A stretch of 64,000 nucleotides of DNA from Lithospermum erythrorhizon (Eukaryota; Streptophyta; Magnoliopsida; Boraginales; Boraginaceae), in the NCBI GenBank assembly GCA_019722365.1, contig JADFUC010002442.1, forward strand, positions 1 to 64,000. Direction: 5' to 3'. Of the stretch, positions 10,715 to 21,739 are shown in pieces; position 1 is the first letter of the stretch; each line of letters opens with the position of its first letter. The notes beneath the pieces are model-generated. The model was not told the origin of the DNA. It did not search any database and saw only the letters and a program-made list of their open reading frames with translations. The position numbers were made by a program, and so were the translations under genes.

Positions 10715-13296
10715 TGTAACGACCCGCCAGTCGGCCGCCACGAGGTTAAAATCATCCAAATCACGGACACCGAGTTATTAATCGATGGATTAATCAAATT
10801 TAAAAGACTTCAGCGGTTCTTTAATAACCAAATAAAAATAATATACATATGAAAGAAACGGTTTTTAAGAAAATTATCCATAAATGGTATTTCCCTAACC
10901 ACAAAACAACAGGCGTACAACAATCGATCAAAGTACAAAATGTAAATACTCTGACTTCGATGCAAGAAATCGAGTAACGACAAATAGAGGAATCGAACTA
11001 CAATAAAAAACACTTGGTAGGATCTCACCGCCTCCGTCGCTTCACTTTAGGCTGGAGTACGATCATTCGAATAGATCGAACACGTGAAGCACCGCTGTCG
11101 ACTGGCACAAATAAAAATGCCGCCCGTAGGCGAATAGGGTGTAGGCTGCGAAGCTTAGTGAATACTATCTCGATAGCGATGCTTTCGCACCAGCAGCTTA
11201 GTGTAATATAAGAATGGTTAAGTTCGCATAAATTAGATAGAGATGGCAAAATACTATACAACTCAAGGCCATAATAAAAGAAAATATCAATAGCGGGTTC
11301 ATTATCATGCTCGCATCATAAAGGTATATCAGTAACGACATCTCTGTGATCATGAATTTATAGGCTCATAAAAAATATCCGACAATGATAATCATGCATT
11401 TCAAGAAAACAAACGACAACAATACCAATCAAGTCTACAACTACACTCATCGGCCAACAATGTAAACATCATTAACAGCTAGACCGTCCAACTCCATGCT
11501 CTACCAGCAGCGTTGAGTACTGCTGACCCACAACTAAACTAGCTTCAATCAACTGCATCGTGAATCAGTTTTTACAACTAATGCGCATATAATCAACGCA
11601 ACACAAAGGAAAAAAGCATGCCCGTCGACATAAGCTAAACAACACTTTCGTAGCAGTGCAAGCCAAATACAACGCACTTTCATGCGAATTATAAGGCAAT
11701 ACGGATAACAAACGCTTTCGTAACGAGATCACGAGGCAATTCTGACATGCTCGTACCGAAGTACAAGGCAATACCGGGCAACAACACACTAAATGCTTGA
11801 GATACGAGAGCCAAGCTAACACACTTGTGCGAAGTACAAAGCAATGCTTGGGCAGCAAACACACTCGTAGCGAGATCACGAGGTAAATCTGACACCTTTC
11901 ATTGCAGTACAAGAAATGCCGGACAGCAACACTCGTAACTTGAGATACGAGGCAAATACAACTGCGCTCCTACGAGTACAAGGCAATACCGGGGCGACCG
12001 CACTCGTAGCAGTGCAGAGGCAAATCTGTTTCTGGCTCATGCCGAGTACAAGGCAATACCGAGGTGAGTACAACTCGATATCGTCAGCAAGCTTAAACAT
12101 AGCTGGATTCCATTGCCACTCCGACCAACCAAACATCACACGCTGACCCAACTACTCAACCAATAGCATACTAAAATAATGACACAACAATACATAGATA
12201 ACGTACTCCTGATTATTACCAAAATTCAACGCATTCACGAAGAAGTAAACTAATCTACGGTGAGATAAATCTGCTTCGGCTAGCAATAATAAGCGCATCG
12301 CCTAATTAGGCCAAGTTCCTTTCCCACGCTCCACGCCCTAGCAAAACACCGAAGTACAATTACTACTTACTACCATTTAACTCCATATCGTTAACTATCC
12401 AGCACAACAATTTAGTTACCAAATATTAACTTAAGGTGAAAAAGATTACTACGTGGCGTAAAGGACTAATAAAATGACAATATTTCAACATGGCCCTTTC
12501 GCTACTATAATGCATTTTCGCCCATACCGCACCTAACACTTTAAACAACTCTAATTAACCCCAAAAAATCAATTTTTCCCCAATTAATTTGCCATCTTTA
12601 ACACTCTTTTGTTCAAAAATAAATTGCTAACCGATTACGTAAGCCTAATTGGCGTCATCTCTTTCCAACTACCTTAACATCAAAATCTCTTAACTCCAAA
12701 ACATAACTATATTAAAGGCCCAAAAGATATTCTTTTTACAACTTAAAAGTGGTTTTGGAAAAATTCTTCCTAAAGTCAACTAACGCATTATTGCGTTTCA
12801 AAAAATGGAGTTATTATCAACACAACCCATGAAATCCACGCTTAGATGATACCTCTATACCATTTTAAAGTCTCACAACTCAAAATCATAATAGTCAACA
12901 AAAGTCAAACTTTCACCATCTTCTTAAAAATACAAAAAAGCTTCAAACTTTCTTACCTTAAAGAGTAGGGTGATGAGGGAAACTTGCCCGATAAACTTTT
13001 TAAACTTTGAGCAACAAGGAAGAGAACAAAATGGAAGAAGAATTTTTTTCTTGGGGAGTTCGACGAAAGGGGAAAGAAGGGGGTTTGGTGTGTTGATGAA
13101 GGTGATGAATAGTGGTAGAGTTGGTGGGAGATATTTCTAGAATAGTGTTAGGTCCCGTTTGGTTTGCGATTTTAATTCTCGTCTCGGATTGACAACATAA
13201 CTCGAATATGTCTTATTTCTACCCCTCGAAATTATATTGTCGCTGACGATCAACTAGAATAATATTAAAATAATAAATACGTAACGGGTTATTTCA
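10715..13296 (-). mobile_element. Solo LTR, family 2, copy a (2.58 kb)
   Basis: In plus view it runs TGTAACGACCCGCC... to ...GGGTTATTTCA, so it has TG/CA ends. Flanks AATGT (10710) and AATGC (13297) are a near-perfect 5-bp duplication, and the intact sister LTR reads AATGCAG at that point (14449). It is homologous in inverted orientation to 24379-26597. Shared landmarks are a GAAATAACCCGTT start, an AGTTTGACTTTTG segment, a C-rich leader-like segment, and a CTCACCRCCT segment near the end. No internal coding region is present, so it is a solo LTR formed by recombination. The superfamily is not proven. Confidence 0.75.
11630..12085. repeat. Degenerate minisatellite inside the solo LTR
   Basis: About eight imperfect units of roughly 45-65 bp carry the core GTACAAGGCAATACCGGG with spacers such as CACTCGTAGCGAGATCACG and GAGGCAAAT. 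The longest copies of the core are at about 11760, 11970 and 12045. Open frames on both strands across it are repeat artefacts. Confidence 0.75.
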
Positions 13297-13688
13297 AATG
13301 CGAGAATAAAATAATATATGTGTGGTTTGGCGACTAGTGCGCAATGAGGAATATTTATAGTAATAGCGCATGACATGTATATGAAGATCTTCCATAAACA
13401 AAACTTTCCATATCAACGTACAATAAGCTCAAGACTTTCCTTTCTTTCATATAATCCCATAATCAATCAAATCAGAATCTTCATGATTTGGAAATAATAC
13501 AAATCATTTCCATATATTATAGATCGAAAATATCTCTTCTAGATCGATCAAAATTAGTAGAATCCCAAATATATGCACGTGATTCTGCCGATGGCTGTGA
13601 TATACCAGCTGTCTTGACATATTCCAACACATCGTTGCGCTCCATGGGTTGCCTATCAACAAAATTGCCGACCAACAAAACAATAACA
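13297..13688 (-). repeat. Middle LTR of the Sirevirus complex, second part
   Basis: It resumes at AATGCGAGAATAAAAT, matching AATGCAGAACAAAAT at 14449, and aligns through to CAATAACA (TGTTATTG on the minus strand). With 10159-10714 it makes a full LTR of about 948 bp. Confidence 0.75.
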
Positions 13689-13890
13689 AACTTTCCTTTT
13701 TGCCTAATAATTTTTTGGCTAGGCAAAACACAAACTCTCTCATTTTTGCCTCGAAGTAAGCAACCATCTCGCTCTTCCCGATAAGCATAATTTGAACCAT
13801 CAAGAATAGTGGGGCGATTTATTGACCTTTCTTTCATCTGCTAAATTCACAAGGTCACTTGGCTGTATGTCGGTATCGCTCATTACCACT
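13689..13890 (-). pseudogene. Deleted Sirevirus interior: primer site, gag start, polypurine tract
   Basis: This interior is only about 200 bp. From the primer site (plus GCTCATTACCA, 13878-13888) it reads into a gag start at 13837 (MKERSINRPTILDGSNYAYR). After about 30 codons it jumps to the polypurine tract (AAAAAGGAAAGTT, minus) and the next LTR. The open frame of 106 codons continues by chance into the LTR. Almost the whole gag-pol region is missing. Confidence 0.75.
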
Positions 13891-14856
13891 TGAAAGTGTA
13901 TAATATGTTGTATATTGGAAGTATTAGATCTTCAAGCTTACATTGTTATACGGCGTTATAGCGTTGGTATAATACTTGAACCACGAACAAGCAATTTGAC
14001 AAGTGTTAACACACGATGTTAGTAGCAGCTTGGATCCAGCGCGATAAGGATGACAAAAGTAGCGGTCGTAAGTAAAAAACACCAGCAAGATGGTAACCCA
14101 AGGTTGAACAACTTGTACTTAGTTTGAGGCAGTAGCCTAGTGGGTACTATAATAATGAGATAATACAAATAAAAAGGACTTATGTGAATACTCCCGATTC
14201 TTGTATGCCTGTTCTACTACATCTGGTGAATAAGTTTAGGGGTCCCACGAGTTGGGAACACCTCTCACTTGGCGTCCACAATAATCTCTGAATATTTGAC
14301 TTTTCACGATGTAAATAAAACAATATGAGAACTGTTGCAACAGAGTATTAACAACAGTTGTACAAACTAAGAGAGCTTTATAGAATAGCTTCGTACATTC
14401 AGCCTACAAACAAAATAAAAACTCTTTCAATTCTTTTGCCTCACAAAACAATGCAGAACAAAATACTATATGTGTGGTGGACGGCTAGGTCTACAATGAG
14501 GCATATTTATAGTGTAGGCACATCAAACATATATGAAAAGATCTTCCATAAATAATACTTTCCATATCACACATGCAATAAAAGAAACTTTGATACTCCT
14601 TTGCTTTCATATGATCCCGTAATTAACCAAATCATAATCTTCATGATTTGAGAGAAAAATAAAAATCATTCCCATATATTGTAATATTAGAAATATCTCT
14701 TTTGGATCGATCAAAATTAATGAAAATCAGGAATATATCTACTATGATTATACAATAGCGAACTATTATAACAAGCTTGTCTTCGCATTTGTTCGTAACC
14801 GTCGCTTCTTCATGAGTTTTGTTTATCGAAAATTATCATCCATCAAAATACTAACA
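13891..14856 (-). repeat. Sirevirus 5' LTR of the complex (966 bp)
   Basis: This is the best-preserved copy. In plus view it starts TGAAAGTGTA and ends CTAACA, followed by the target duplication AGAAC (14857-14861). In transcript orientation it starts TGTTAGTATT. The TATA-like site ACTATAAATATGCC lies on the minus strand near 14500-14515. Confidence 0.8.
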
Positions 14857-14881
14857 AGAACCATAGCAAATAACTATTTTC

Positions 14882-15390
14882 TGTTAGATCATATGTGCCT
14901 AGTCATGCAGATGAAGGGCCAAAGATGTCGATGCTCAAATTTGAAGCTAAAGACTCAAATTTGAATAGTTGAGCTGAATTATCACAATAACTATCTTACA
15001 TGTAGCTGATTTCGTGCCAATGTAAAGTAGTTGATAATCTTCTCCAGATCCTATGTTCTAGGTTTTCCAGTTAGTTTCTTACTTAAATCAATACCTATGT
15101 ATTGATGTATGAAAGTACACCATTGAATATTATTTGAGTAATCTTTATGATATTAAAAATATTCACTCACATCTCATTTCTATTTTTTTCCATCATGTCA
15201 TCGTCTTCGTCTTTCTTTGCCTCAATAATCACTATCTAGAACGAGCTTGGCTACCTTCAATCAAGTTGTTCATCAGAAACTTGATAATGATAACTACTTC
15301 CATTGAGAATCTCAGTTCCTTCATCCTACGAGCGTTTCATCTTGTGGGCTCTGCGGATGGAACTTACCTTATTTACCAAAATGATTAACA
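14882..15390 (+). pseudogene. 5' end of an old Copia element: gag N-terminus
   Basis: At 15250-15385 the plus strand encodes a Copia gag start spread over two frames. The pieces are VVHQKLDNDNYFH, then SQFL, then ILRAFHLVGSADGT, after a Ser-rich start near 15195. This is the usual gag N-terminus of Ale/Retrofit-type Copia elements. The block breaks off before 15436, where another LTR begins. The protease at 27590 onward is the likely continuation of the same element, now about 12 kb away. A TGTTAGATC at 14882 could be its LTR start, but that is only a guess. Confidence 0.55.
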
Positions 15391-15435
15391 TCGCTGACCA
15401 CTTGAGTTGTGACCACAATGATTACCACCATGAGA

Positions 15436-15826
15436 TGTTGGAATTATGAGATGCTCGGATCTCAAGAAAATGAGATATCGAGATCTCATGAAAATCTTTC
15501 GTTGAGCAAGTTGATTGTACAACGTAGTTATTAAATGCAAAACTATAAGTTGATATATTAATTTTTGGAGGAGTTATGATAAACTACTTAGAGTCCGCTC
15601 ATATTATATTAAGATAATAATCGATTAATATTATTTAATATATGCCTCTTCGATCCGACCTATTAAGGTCACACAAAAATAAGCGAACTAATAATAATTG
15701 TATTATAACTTTGTGTGCGTCTAATATGAAATATAAGAAGGAAATATTGGGGCTAAAATCTGATTCAGTTAAGGAAAAAGTTCGAATTATCTTTGCTAGT
15801 GTGGTTCTTGGAGATACTATATGCTT
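15436..15826 (+). repeat. LTR fragment, family 3
   Basis: It begins TGTTGGAATTATGAGATG and aligns with the LTR starting at 51556 (TGATGGAAATATGAGATG). Shared segments include GAGTTATGATRAACT, AGAGTC and CGCTCATA, GATCCGACCTATTAAGGTCAC, and GAATATTGGGGCTAAAATCTG-like text. It is cut short by the Sirevirus LTR beginning at 15827. Confidence 0.7.
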
Positions 15827-16681
15827 TGTTAGTGCATTATAGTTGGTCAAGTGTTTCTCTAGTCGCGACCAACCGTCGCAACCAGAGATGGTAATGCTTA
15901 TTAGTAGAGCGGGATCTTTCCGCAGCGAATTGTGTTACCATATTTGAAGAGGATCTCAGAGGATCCTAGAATATTTGATTTGATAGAGCTTATGGGCTTA
16001 ACTTGCCTTAAATCAAGGAACAGAAGATACACGTCTAAAAATAAATAGATTATATTGACCGAAGCATTTATTAATTGCAAGAAGGAAATGATTCATTTAT
16101 TATGTACAAGATGGAAGTTTTCGTTTATAGCAATATTTGCTATAAACGTTGCATGTGCCTACACTATATTATGGCTTCATTTGCAGACGAAGAAAGGTGC
16201 GAAACAAGAGTGTATTCTGCATATTGTATTGAAGCATAGAGCTTTGTGTGAGGATTTAGTGTGTGAGGTAAGATGTCTGGTGTTACTACTAAACTCCATT
16301 AGTTTTGAACAAGCATGCATGACACACAGTTACAAACAGTTTATTTTAGTGAAGTATTGCGGTTACATACTAGGGATAGTAGTGTGTGGTGAAGGATAGA
16401 GTGTTATAGTCGGGGGGGCACGAGCTTATACATTCAGTTGGAGTAGAATAGGAGGCGAGAAGATGTGGAGCATTCGAGTAAGACCCTGTTTGTAATTCTT
16501 GATCATATTGGAATCCTTCACTGGGCAAAAAGCGCCTCCCGGACATAGGTGTTGTTTGTACTTGGCTGGGTTACCAAACTGTGTGTTTTTACTTTTTGAG
16601 TTCTTTACTTTGCACAGTTGTTGTTGGCCTTTGAGTCATTGACGGTTGAGTGCAATCGCATTGTTATTCGAGGAGATTACC
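15827..16681 (+). repeat. Sirevirus 5' LTR
   Basis: It starts TGTTAGTGCATTATAGTTGG and ends GAGGAGATTAC. It aligns with 26725-27569 along its length, for example AATTGTGTTACCATATTTGA and AATAAATAGATTATATTGAC in both. Many differences separate the two, several at CAG/CTG sites. Confidence 0.9.
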
Positions 16682-16688
16682 TGTTCGG

Positions 16689-16701
16689 TGGTATCGGGCA
16701 C
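16689..16701 (+). other. Primer binding site, tRNA-Met type
   Basis: TGGTATCGGGCAC lies 8 bp after the 5' LTR. The canonical form TGGTATCAGAGC is altered at its CAG. Confidence 0.75.
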
Positions 16702-16837
16702 TACATCATTAAAATTGAGATCGGTGTATCCCCAGTGCGTGGAGGGTTTCGGAGGAGATTGACAACTTCGACCACATTCTTGATGGGACTAATATGCCCC
16801 TCTTGGAGGCAAGAATGGCTAGCGTTCGTGAAATCAC

Positions 16838-18260
16838 TTGATCGAGAACTTGGAGGCACATGGCGTGTTGGATGAATTTGCTCTATTGTCAACAACGAAG
16901 GAATTACTCACGATCAAGCGGGAGGATAGTGGACCAATGAAGCGACTTGCACTTGCAAATGATAAGGCTATGAATGTTATACGCAGCGGTTGGCCCCTAA
17001 ATGTGTTTAAGCTAATTAGTATATGCAGGAGCAATGGCGCATGGGATATGTTGCAAACCGCATATCGGGGAACCTTGGAAGATAGAATGTCTTCAGACTT
17101 GACTAACTACTAAATTTGAAATTCTAAGAATGGAGGAGGATTAGTCTATACTTGATGTATAACATATGGCCGAGGATATGGCTAATGAGTGTTTGTCCTA
17201 AGCGAACCTATAGTAGAGAAAAATTGGTGAGGAAAATTCTTCGAACATTACCCAAAAGATTTGCTCATAAGGTAACCACTATTGAAGATGCTCAAGATCT
17301 GATCCTCATAAGCATGGATGAATTGATAGGAAACTTGGCCACGTTCGAGATAGCTTTTAATGAAAGAGAGGCAAGTAAAGAAGGTATTCTTTAAAGTCTC
17401 GGAGGATATAAGCGTAAAGATTTGGAGGAAACTATAAATATGTTGGCTAAGAACTATGAAGACCCTCAAAGATTCAACAAAAACCATGCCGATTGGTGGA
17501 AGGCGGCGCGTAAATGAGTAGCAATATGAGATGGAAGAAATCGAAATGACCAAGGCAGATTACAGTGCGGTCGGTTAGAAATCTAAAGGAATTCAGTGCA
17601 GAGAATGTGAAGGCTTTGGGCACATTCAAGCAGAGTGTCCCAACTATCTCAAGAAACAATCCAGAAATTACTCCGCAACACTGAGTGATGATGAATCTGA
17701 AGAAGGACAAGCAAATCAAGTTAGCAACTTTGTAGCTTTCCAGGTCATAGAGCCGTACGTTGGCGACTGCGTGACTACGGTGAGGGGCCGAGAAAGAAAT
17801 TACGAGGAAGAAGAAGTGCTTGAAAACTATAAGCATTGTACACACTAAATGGGAAGAGTTGACAGCAATCTATACCAAAGTGGATGCAGAGAGGAACAAA
17901 TTAAAAATTGAAAATGAGGAATTAAGAAAATAGGGACGAGCTCGAGATGAAGAAATTCAACATTTAAATTCTCAAGTGAATCTTGGCTGAATAAAGAGAT
18001 GCGATGATGAATTCAAACACGCAGGATATACTCGCGGAGATAGTCGAGGTAGGAAAGAGTCGGAGACTGACCACGGGGTGGGTTTAGCGAAGGAGTCCGT
18101 CCAAAACCAAGAGATTAAAAACTAAATTTGTTCGGAGAGATTGGACCTGATGTCAAAGACACGGGAAGCACATAGCTAGTGGGAGACATAGACAAAGAAA
18201 AGTATGAATGCTGCAATTATTGTGTTAAGAAGGGTCATATTGCCCCTACTTGTTACAAAT
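16838..18260 (+). pseudogene. Sirevirus gag with two zinc knuckles
   Basis: Gag forms the particle and binds the RNA. The frame is broken into pieces. The capsid part is at 16838-17113 (KAMNVIRSGWPLNVFKLISI). The continuation is at 17215-17390 (KILRTLPKRFAHKVTTIEDA, then ELIGNLATFEIAF). Zinc knuckle 1 is intact: Cys codons at 17597 and 17606, His at 17621, Cys at 17636 (CX2CX4HX4C). Zinc knuckle 2 is also intact: Cys at 18212 and 18221, His at 18236, Cys at 18251. Two knuckles separated by a charged, helix-rich linker (17830-17990) is a Sirevirus trait. Frameshifts are frequent between 17113 and 18200. Confidence 0.85.
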
Positions 18261-18369
18261 TATGAATTTGAAAGGAGCCAGTATCAATTGCACAAAACTT
18301 CGATAGGTCAGCAAGCTTAAGCTACACAGCCAAGTCAAGTTGCCTACACATCTTTGAAGACATGTCAGC

Positions 18370-18560
18370 GGGGAATCAAGTTCGTATTTTGATAGTGGAT
18401 GCTCGAGACACATGGTAGTAGGAGGCATATCTTACTCGTATTTATTCTTTGAAGGTGATTATGTGACCGGTGATGGAGGAAAAGGGAAGAAATTATTGGA
18501 AGGAGAGCTATATGTTAATGGTCTCTCCTTGACCAGATGTCCCTATTTGTCAAAGAGGGT
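18370..18560 (+). pseudogene. Copia aspartic protease remnant
   Basis: The catalytic signature FDSGCSRHMV is at 18388-18417, with Asp-Ser-Gly codons at 18391-18399. Downstream text GDGGKGKKLLEGELYVNGLS matches the usual strand-turn region. The enzyme cuts the Gag-Pol polyprotein. Reading continuity is lost after about 18560. Confidence 0.8.
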
Positions 18561-18734
18561 TGGTACAATCTATCGGCATAAGTCAAGCCCATCACGACAA
18601 GGGAATGTAGAAGGTTCTTTAAATAGAAAGGATGTCTTGTCAAAGGCATGTGAAACACACCATTGATGTATGGAGTACGAAGTCGGATGATAAGCGCTAT
18701 ATGTGAACTCCGTTTGAGCCATGATGAGTATTAG

Positions 18735-19560
18735 AAAGAGCGAGGATCTTGAGCTGGCACAAGCGAGCGGGACATCTTCGCTATAGAAACATTCGGTCGT
18801 TACAAGGAAGTTGTCCGAGGGATCACTGCTTGAAGTAAAGTAGGGAATGTGGTGAGATGTCATCTTTGGAAAGCAGACCAAAAATTGTCACCCAAGGTTA
18901 CAACGTGGTAACAACTTCGTGTACTTGGTGTGCACATGGATTTAATGGGGCTCGTGCAGTCAGTATAGGAGGAAAGAGGTAATAATACATGTGTGTGTGG
19001 ATGACTTTTCTAGGTATACATGGGTGGATTTTCTCGAGGGGACAAATCGACACGTTTGAAGTTGTAAAGCGACTTATCCTACAAGTTCCAAGCTGTGAAG
19101 GAACAATCGGGTGTCGAATCGAGGAGTGATCATGGAAAAGAATTTGAAAATGCTAAATTCCTTGAGTTCTGTACAAGTGAGGGAATTATTCATGAATTCT
19201 CAGCCCCCATAACCCCACAACAAAATGGTGTAGTAGAGAGGAAGAATCGAACTATCCAAGAAATGGCACGTGTCATGCTTCATTCGAAGAACATTTCTCT
19301 AAAATTTTGGGCGAGGCAATACACGACTTGCCACATTCATAATGGGTTACCGCCGTCCCGGCACAAACAACACAAATTATGAAATATGGAGGGAGAAAGA
19401 CAAAATGTACAATATTTTCATATTTTGGTAGTTTGTGTTATATTCTTGCGGATCATGAGCCAAAGGCGGCGGATGTCAAAAGTGATGAAGGTATCTTGCT
19501 TTGGGTACTCAAGAAGCTTGGTCTTGCTACGAGTTTACAATAAAAGAACCTGACGAGGTT
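18735..19560 (+). pseudogene. Copia integrase remnant
   Basis: Integrase inserts the DNA copy into the host genome. The pre-integrase zinc-binding segment is at 18755-18810 (WHKRAGHLRYRNIRSLQ). The first catalytic Asp is in VDDFSRYTW near 19000. A clean frame at 19095-19382 carries the second catalytic Asp (RSDHG, codon 19128) and the Glu (NGVVERKNR, codon 19236), giving D-X35-E. The C-terminal part continues to about 19560 with frameshifts. All three catalytic residues are still encoded, but not in one frame. Confidence 0.9.
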
Positions 19561-19859
19561 ATGGAGTCTACTTAATATGAAGGTATTAGACACATGAGTT
19601 TCAACTCATGAAAGCCCATGACAACCGAAGATGTTGCACTGTCGAACTTGCCCATGCGCACAAAAATGACGGCGATCTTTGGAACCAATGAAGTTAATGA
19701 CACACATGTGATGAGTAGAGCCTATGCGCACACTTGATCAATTCAAAGGACAAATCCTATAGAAAACATCATTGGGCAATTGATCAAAGATTACAACATG
19801 AAGAAAAGAACCGATTGACTATAGAAGAATGGTTGGACTCCTTGGAGAAAATTTGTTTG

Positions 19860-20880
19860 ATTTCATCCGAACCGAAGAGTGTGGATGAAGCTCTCAAAGA
19901 TGAACATTGGATAAATGCCATGCAAGAGGAATTGATCCAATTTCAGCCGTAATGATGTGTGGGAACTTGTGCCAAGACCAAAGGACCATAATGTGATAGG
20001 GACAAAATGGATTTTCAAAAATAAATCCGATGAACAAGGCGTTGTTACTAGAAATAAAAGCAAGACTAATTGGCACCAAGGATATTCACAAATTGGAAGG
20101 TGTAGACTTTGAGGAAACTTATTTGCTCACATTGCCGAGGCTAAGTATATGACTTCTCTAACCGTACGTATGATGAAGTTTAAAGCGTATCGGATGGATG
20201 TGAAGAGTGTGTTCGTAAAATAATTTGTTGAAGAAGATGTCTATGTAGAACAGCCAAAAGGATTTGTCAATAGCAGTGTCCCCAACATGTGTATCGACTA
20301 AAGGGAAGCGTTGTATGGTCTCAGCGAAGCCCCTCGGCATGGTCGAGAGACTACTTTGAAAGTACCTATTGACAAAAGAGGATACACACAAGAGGAACCG
20401 ACAAGACCTTGTTTATCAAGCATGAAAAAGTGGGTGATGGTTGCAAAAATTTATGTTGATGATATAATTTTTTGGAAGATATCCGAACAACTAAAGAATT
20501 GCAACAATTTGTTCAACGGATGGAATCGGAGTTGAAATGAGCATGGTAGGCGAGTTAAATTATTTTCTTAATTTCAAGTCGAACCCAAATGAAGGATGGC
20601 ATTTTTATATCTCAAATGAAATATGCCAAGAACCTTGTTAAAAGATTTGGACTCGAAAATACCAAGTCAAAAAGGACACCAGCTGCAACTCATGTGAAAA
20701 TCAGTAAAGATATAGATGGAAGCTCAGTGGACATAAGCAATTATCGGAGTATGATAGGGAGTCTATTATATCTCACAGCAAGTCGTCCTGACATTTCCTA
20801 CTCGGTGGGAGTTTGTGCTCGTTTTCAAGCAGACCCCAAAGAAAGTCATTTGATAAACCAAAGAATCATCAAATATATGT
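19860..20880 (+). pseudogene. Copia reverse transcriptase remnant
   Basis: RT copies the element RNA to DNA. Pieces in order are: KSVDEALKDEHWINAMQEEL (19878 onward), a WELVPRPKDHNVIGTKWIFK segment (19960-20020), EDVYVEQPKGFVN (20233-20270), a LYGLSEAPRHGR segment, the catalytic YVDD at 20452-20463, and FISQMKYAKNLVKRFGLENT in the clean frame 20589-20882. It has several frameshifts and is non-functional. Confidence 0.9.
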
Positions 20881-20939
20881 AAATGGTACGTTGAATATGG
20901 ACTATTTTATTCTTTTTTGATACTAATAATTCATTGCTA

Positions 20940-21350
20940 GGGTACTGAGATGCCGATTGGGTGGGAATACACAAGATAGGAAGAGCACGTCGGTGGATGC
21001 TTCTTTTGGGAAATAACCTAATATCTTGGACAGCAAGGAAAACTTCGGTGTCTCTTTCAAGCAGTGAGGCAAAATACATAGCGGCGGAGTAGCGGTTGGC
21101 CCTTTCGGCTCTTATGAATTGAAGTAGATGCTTGAAAGTATAATGTGTGTCAAAAATGCCATGATCTTATCATTAATATGAGTGCCATCAATATATCAAA
21201 AATCATCCCGGCATAGTCAGACAAACACATTGATATCGAGACATCATTTCTGAGAGTTGGTAGAAACGAGGTGATATCACTTGAACATGTGAGTATAGAC
21301 AAACAACTTGCAGATATCTTCACTAAGGCTTTGGATGCAAACAAATTTAA
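20940..21350 (+). pseudogene. RNase H remnant and Pol C-terminus
   Basis: RNase H removes RNA from the hybrid. The pieces are an ADWVG-like site (about 20950), NLISWTARKTSVSLSSSEAK (21015-21075) with its AEAEY-type motif as SSEAKYIAA, and the usual Copia Pol ending ADIFTKALDANKF (21310-21348). Confidence 0.85.
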
Positions 21351-21739
21351 TCCTTGAGATCATCTCTTGGATTGTGTGTTGTTGATCAATAGCAATCAAG
21401 GAAAGTTGTAGCACTTGTGTGTGTAACAAGTGTTGCAACAGGTGTGAGGAGAACATGGGTTCTCATGAGGTTAAGTCAAGAAGCTATAGCAGATGTGCAA
21501 GAACTGTGGAGTCTACCATGTCGAGTTATGAATTGGCGGGAAAAAGAAGAAAAACCGTTTGATATTTCGGTATATATATGTCGATTGTGGGCTATTTATT
21601 GGTAGGTCTTGTCAGTACTTGGCGTTCCTTTTTAATCACTTACCGTAAACACTTCCACTTCCATAATTACAACCGCCATTTAAAACCTTCGATTTAAATC
21701 ATACTCATTCAGAATCATCCGTAAAAGATCTCAATTAGT

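Larger units (their letters stand above)
7551..14856 (-). mobile_element. Three-LTR Sirevirus (Ty1/Copia) complex, internally deleted
   Basis: Read on the minus strand, the order is: LTR (14856-13891); primer site, gag start and polypurine tract only (13890-13689); LTR (13688-13297 continuing at 10714-10159, split by a solo LTR); primer site and gag without pol (10158-8457); LTR (8456-7551). The outer edges are flanked by the same 5-bp AGAAC. Gag has the two-knuckle layout and ending typical of Sireviruses. No protease, integrase, RT or RNase H is present. An LTR-internal-LTR-internal-LTR array inside one target duplication fits unequal recombination between LTRs of sister copies, or insertion of a joined copy. 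Confidence 0.8.

Noticed and set aside
11565..12151. Overlapping open frames on both strands (up to 115 codons)
   Set aside because: They cross a degenerate minisatellite; the frames stay open because the repeat lacks stops.
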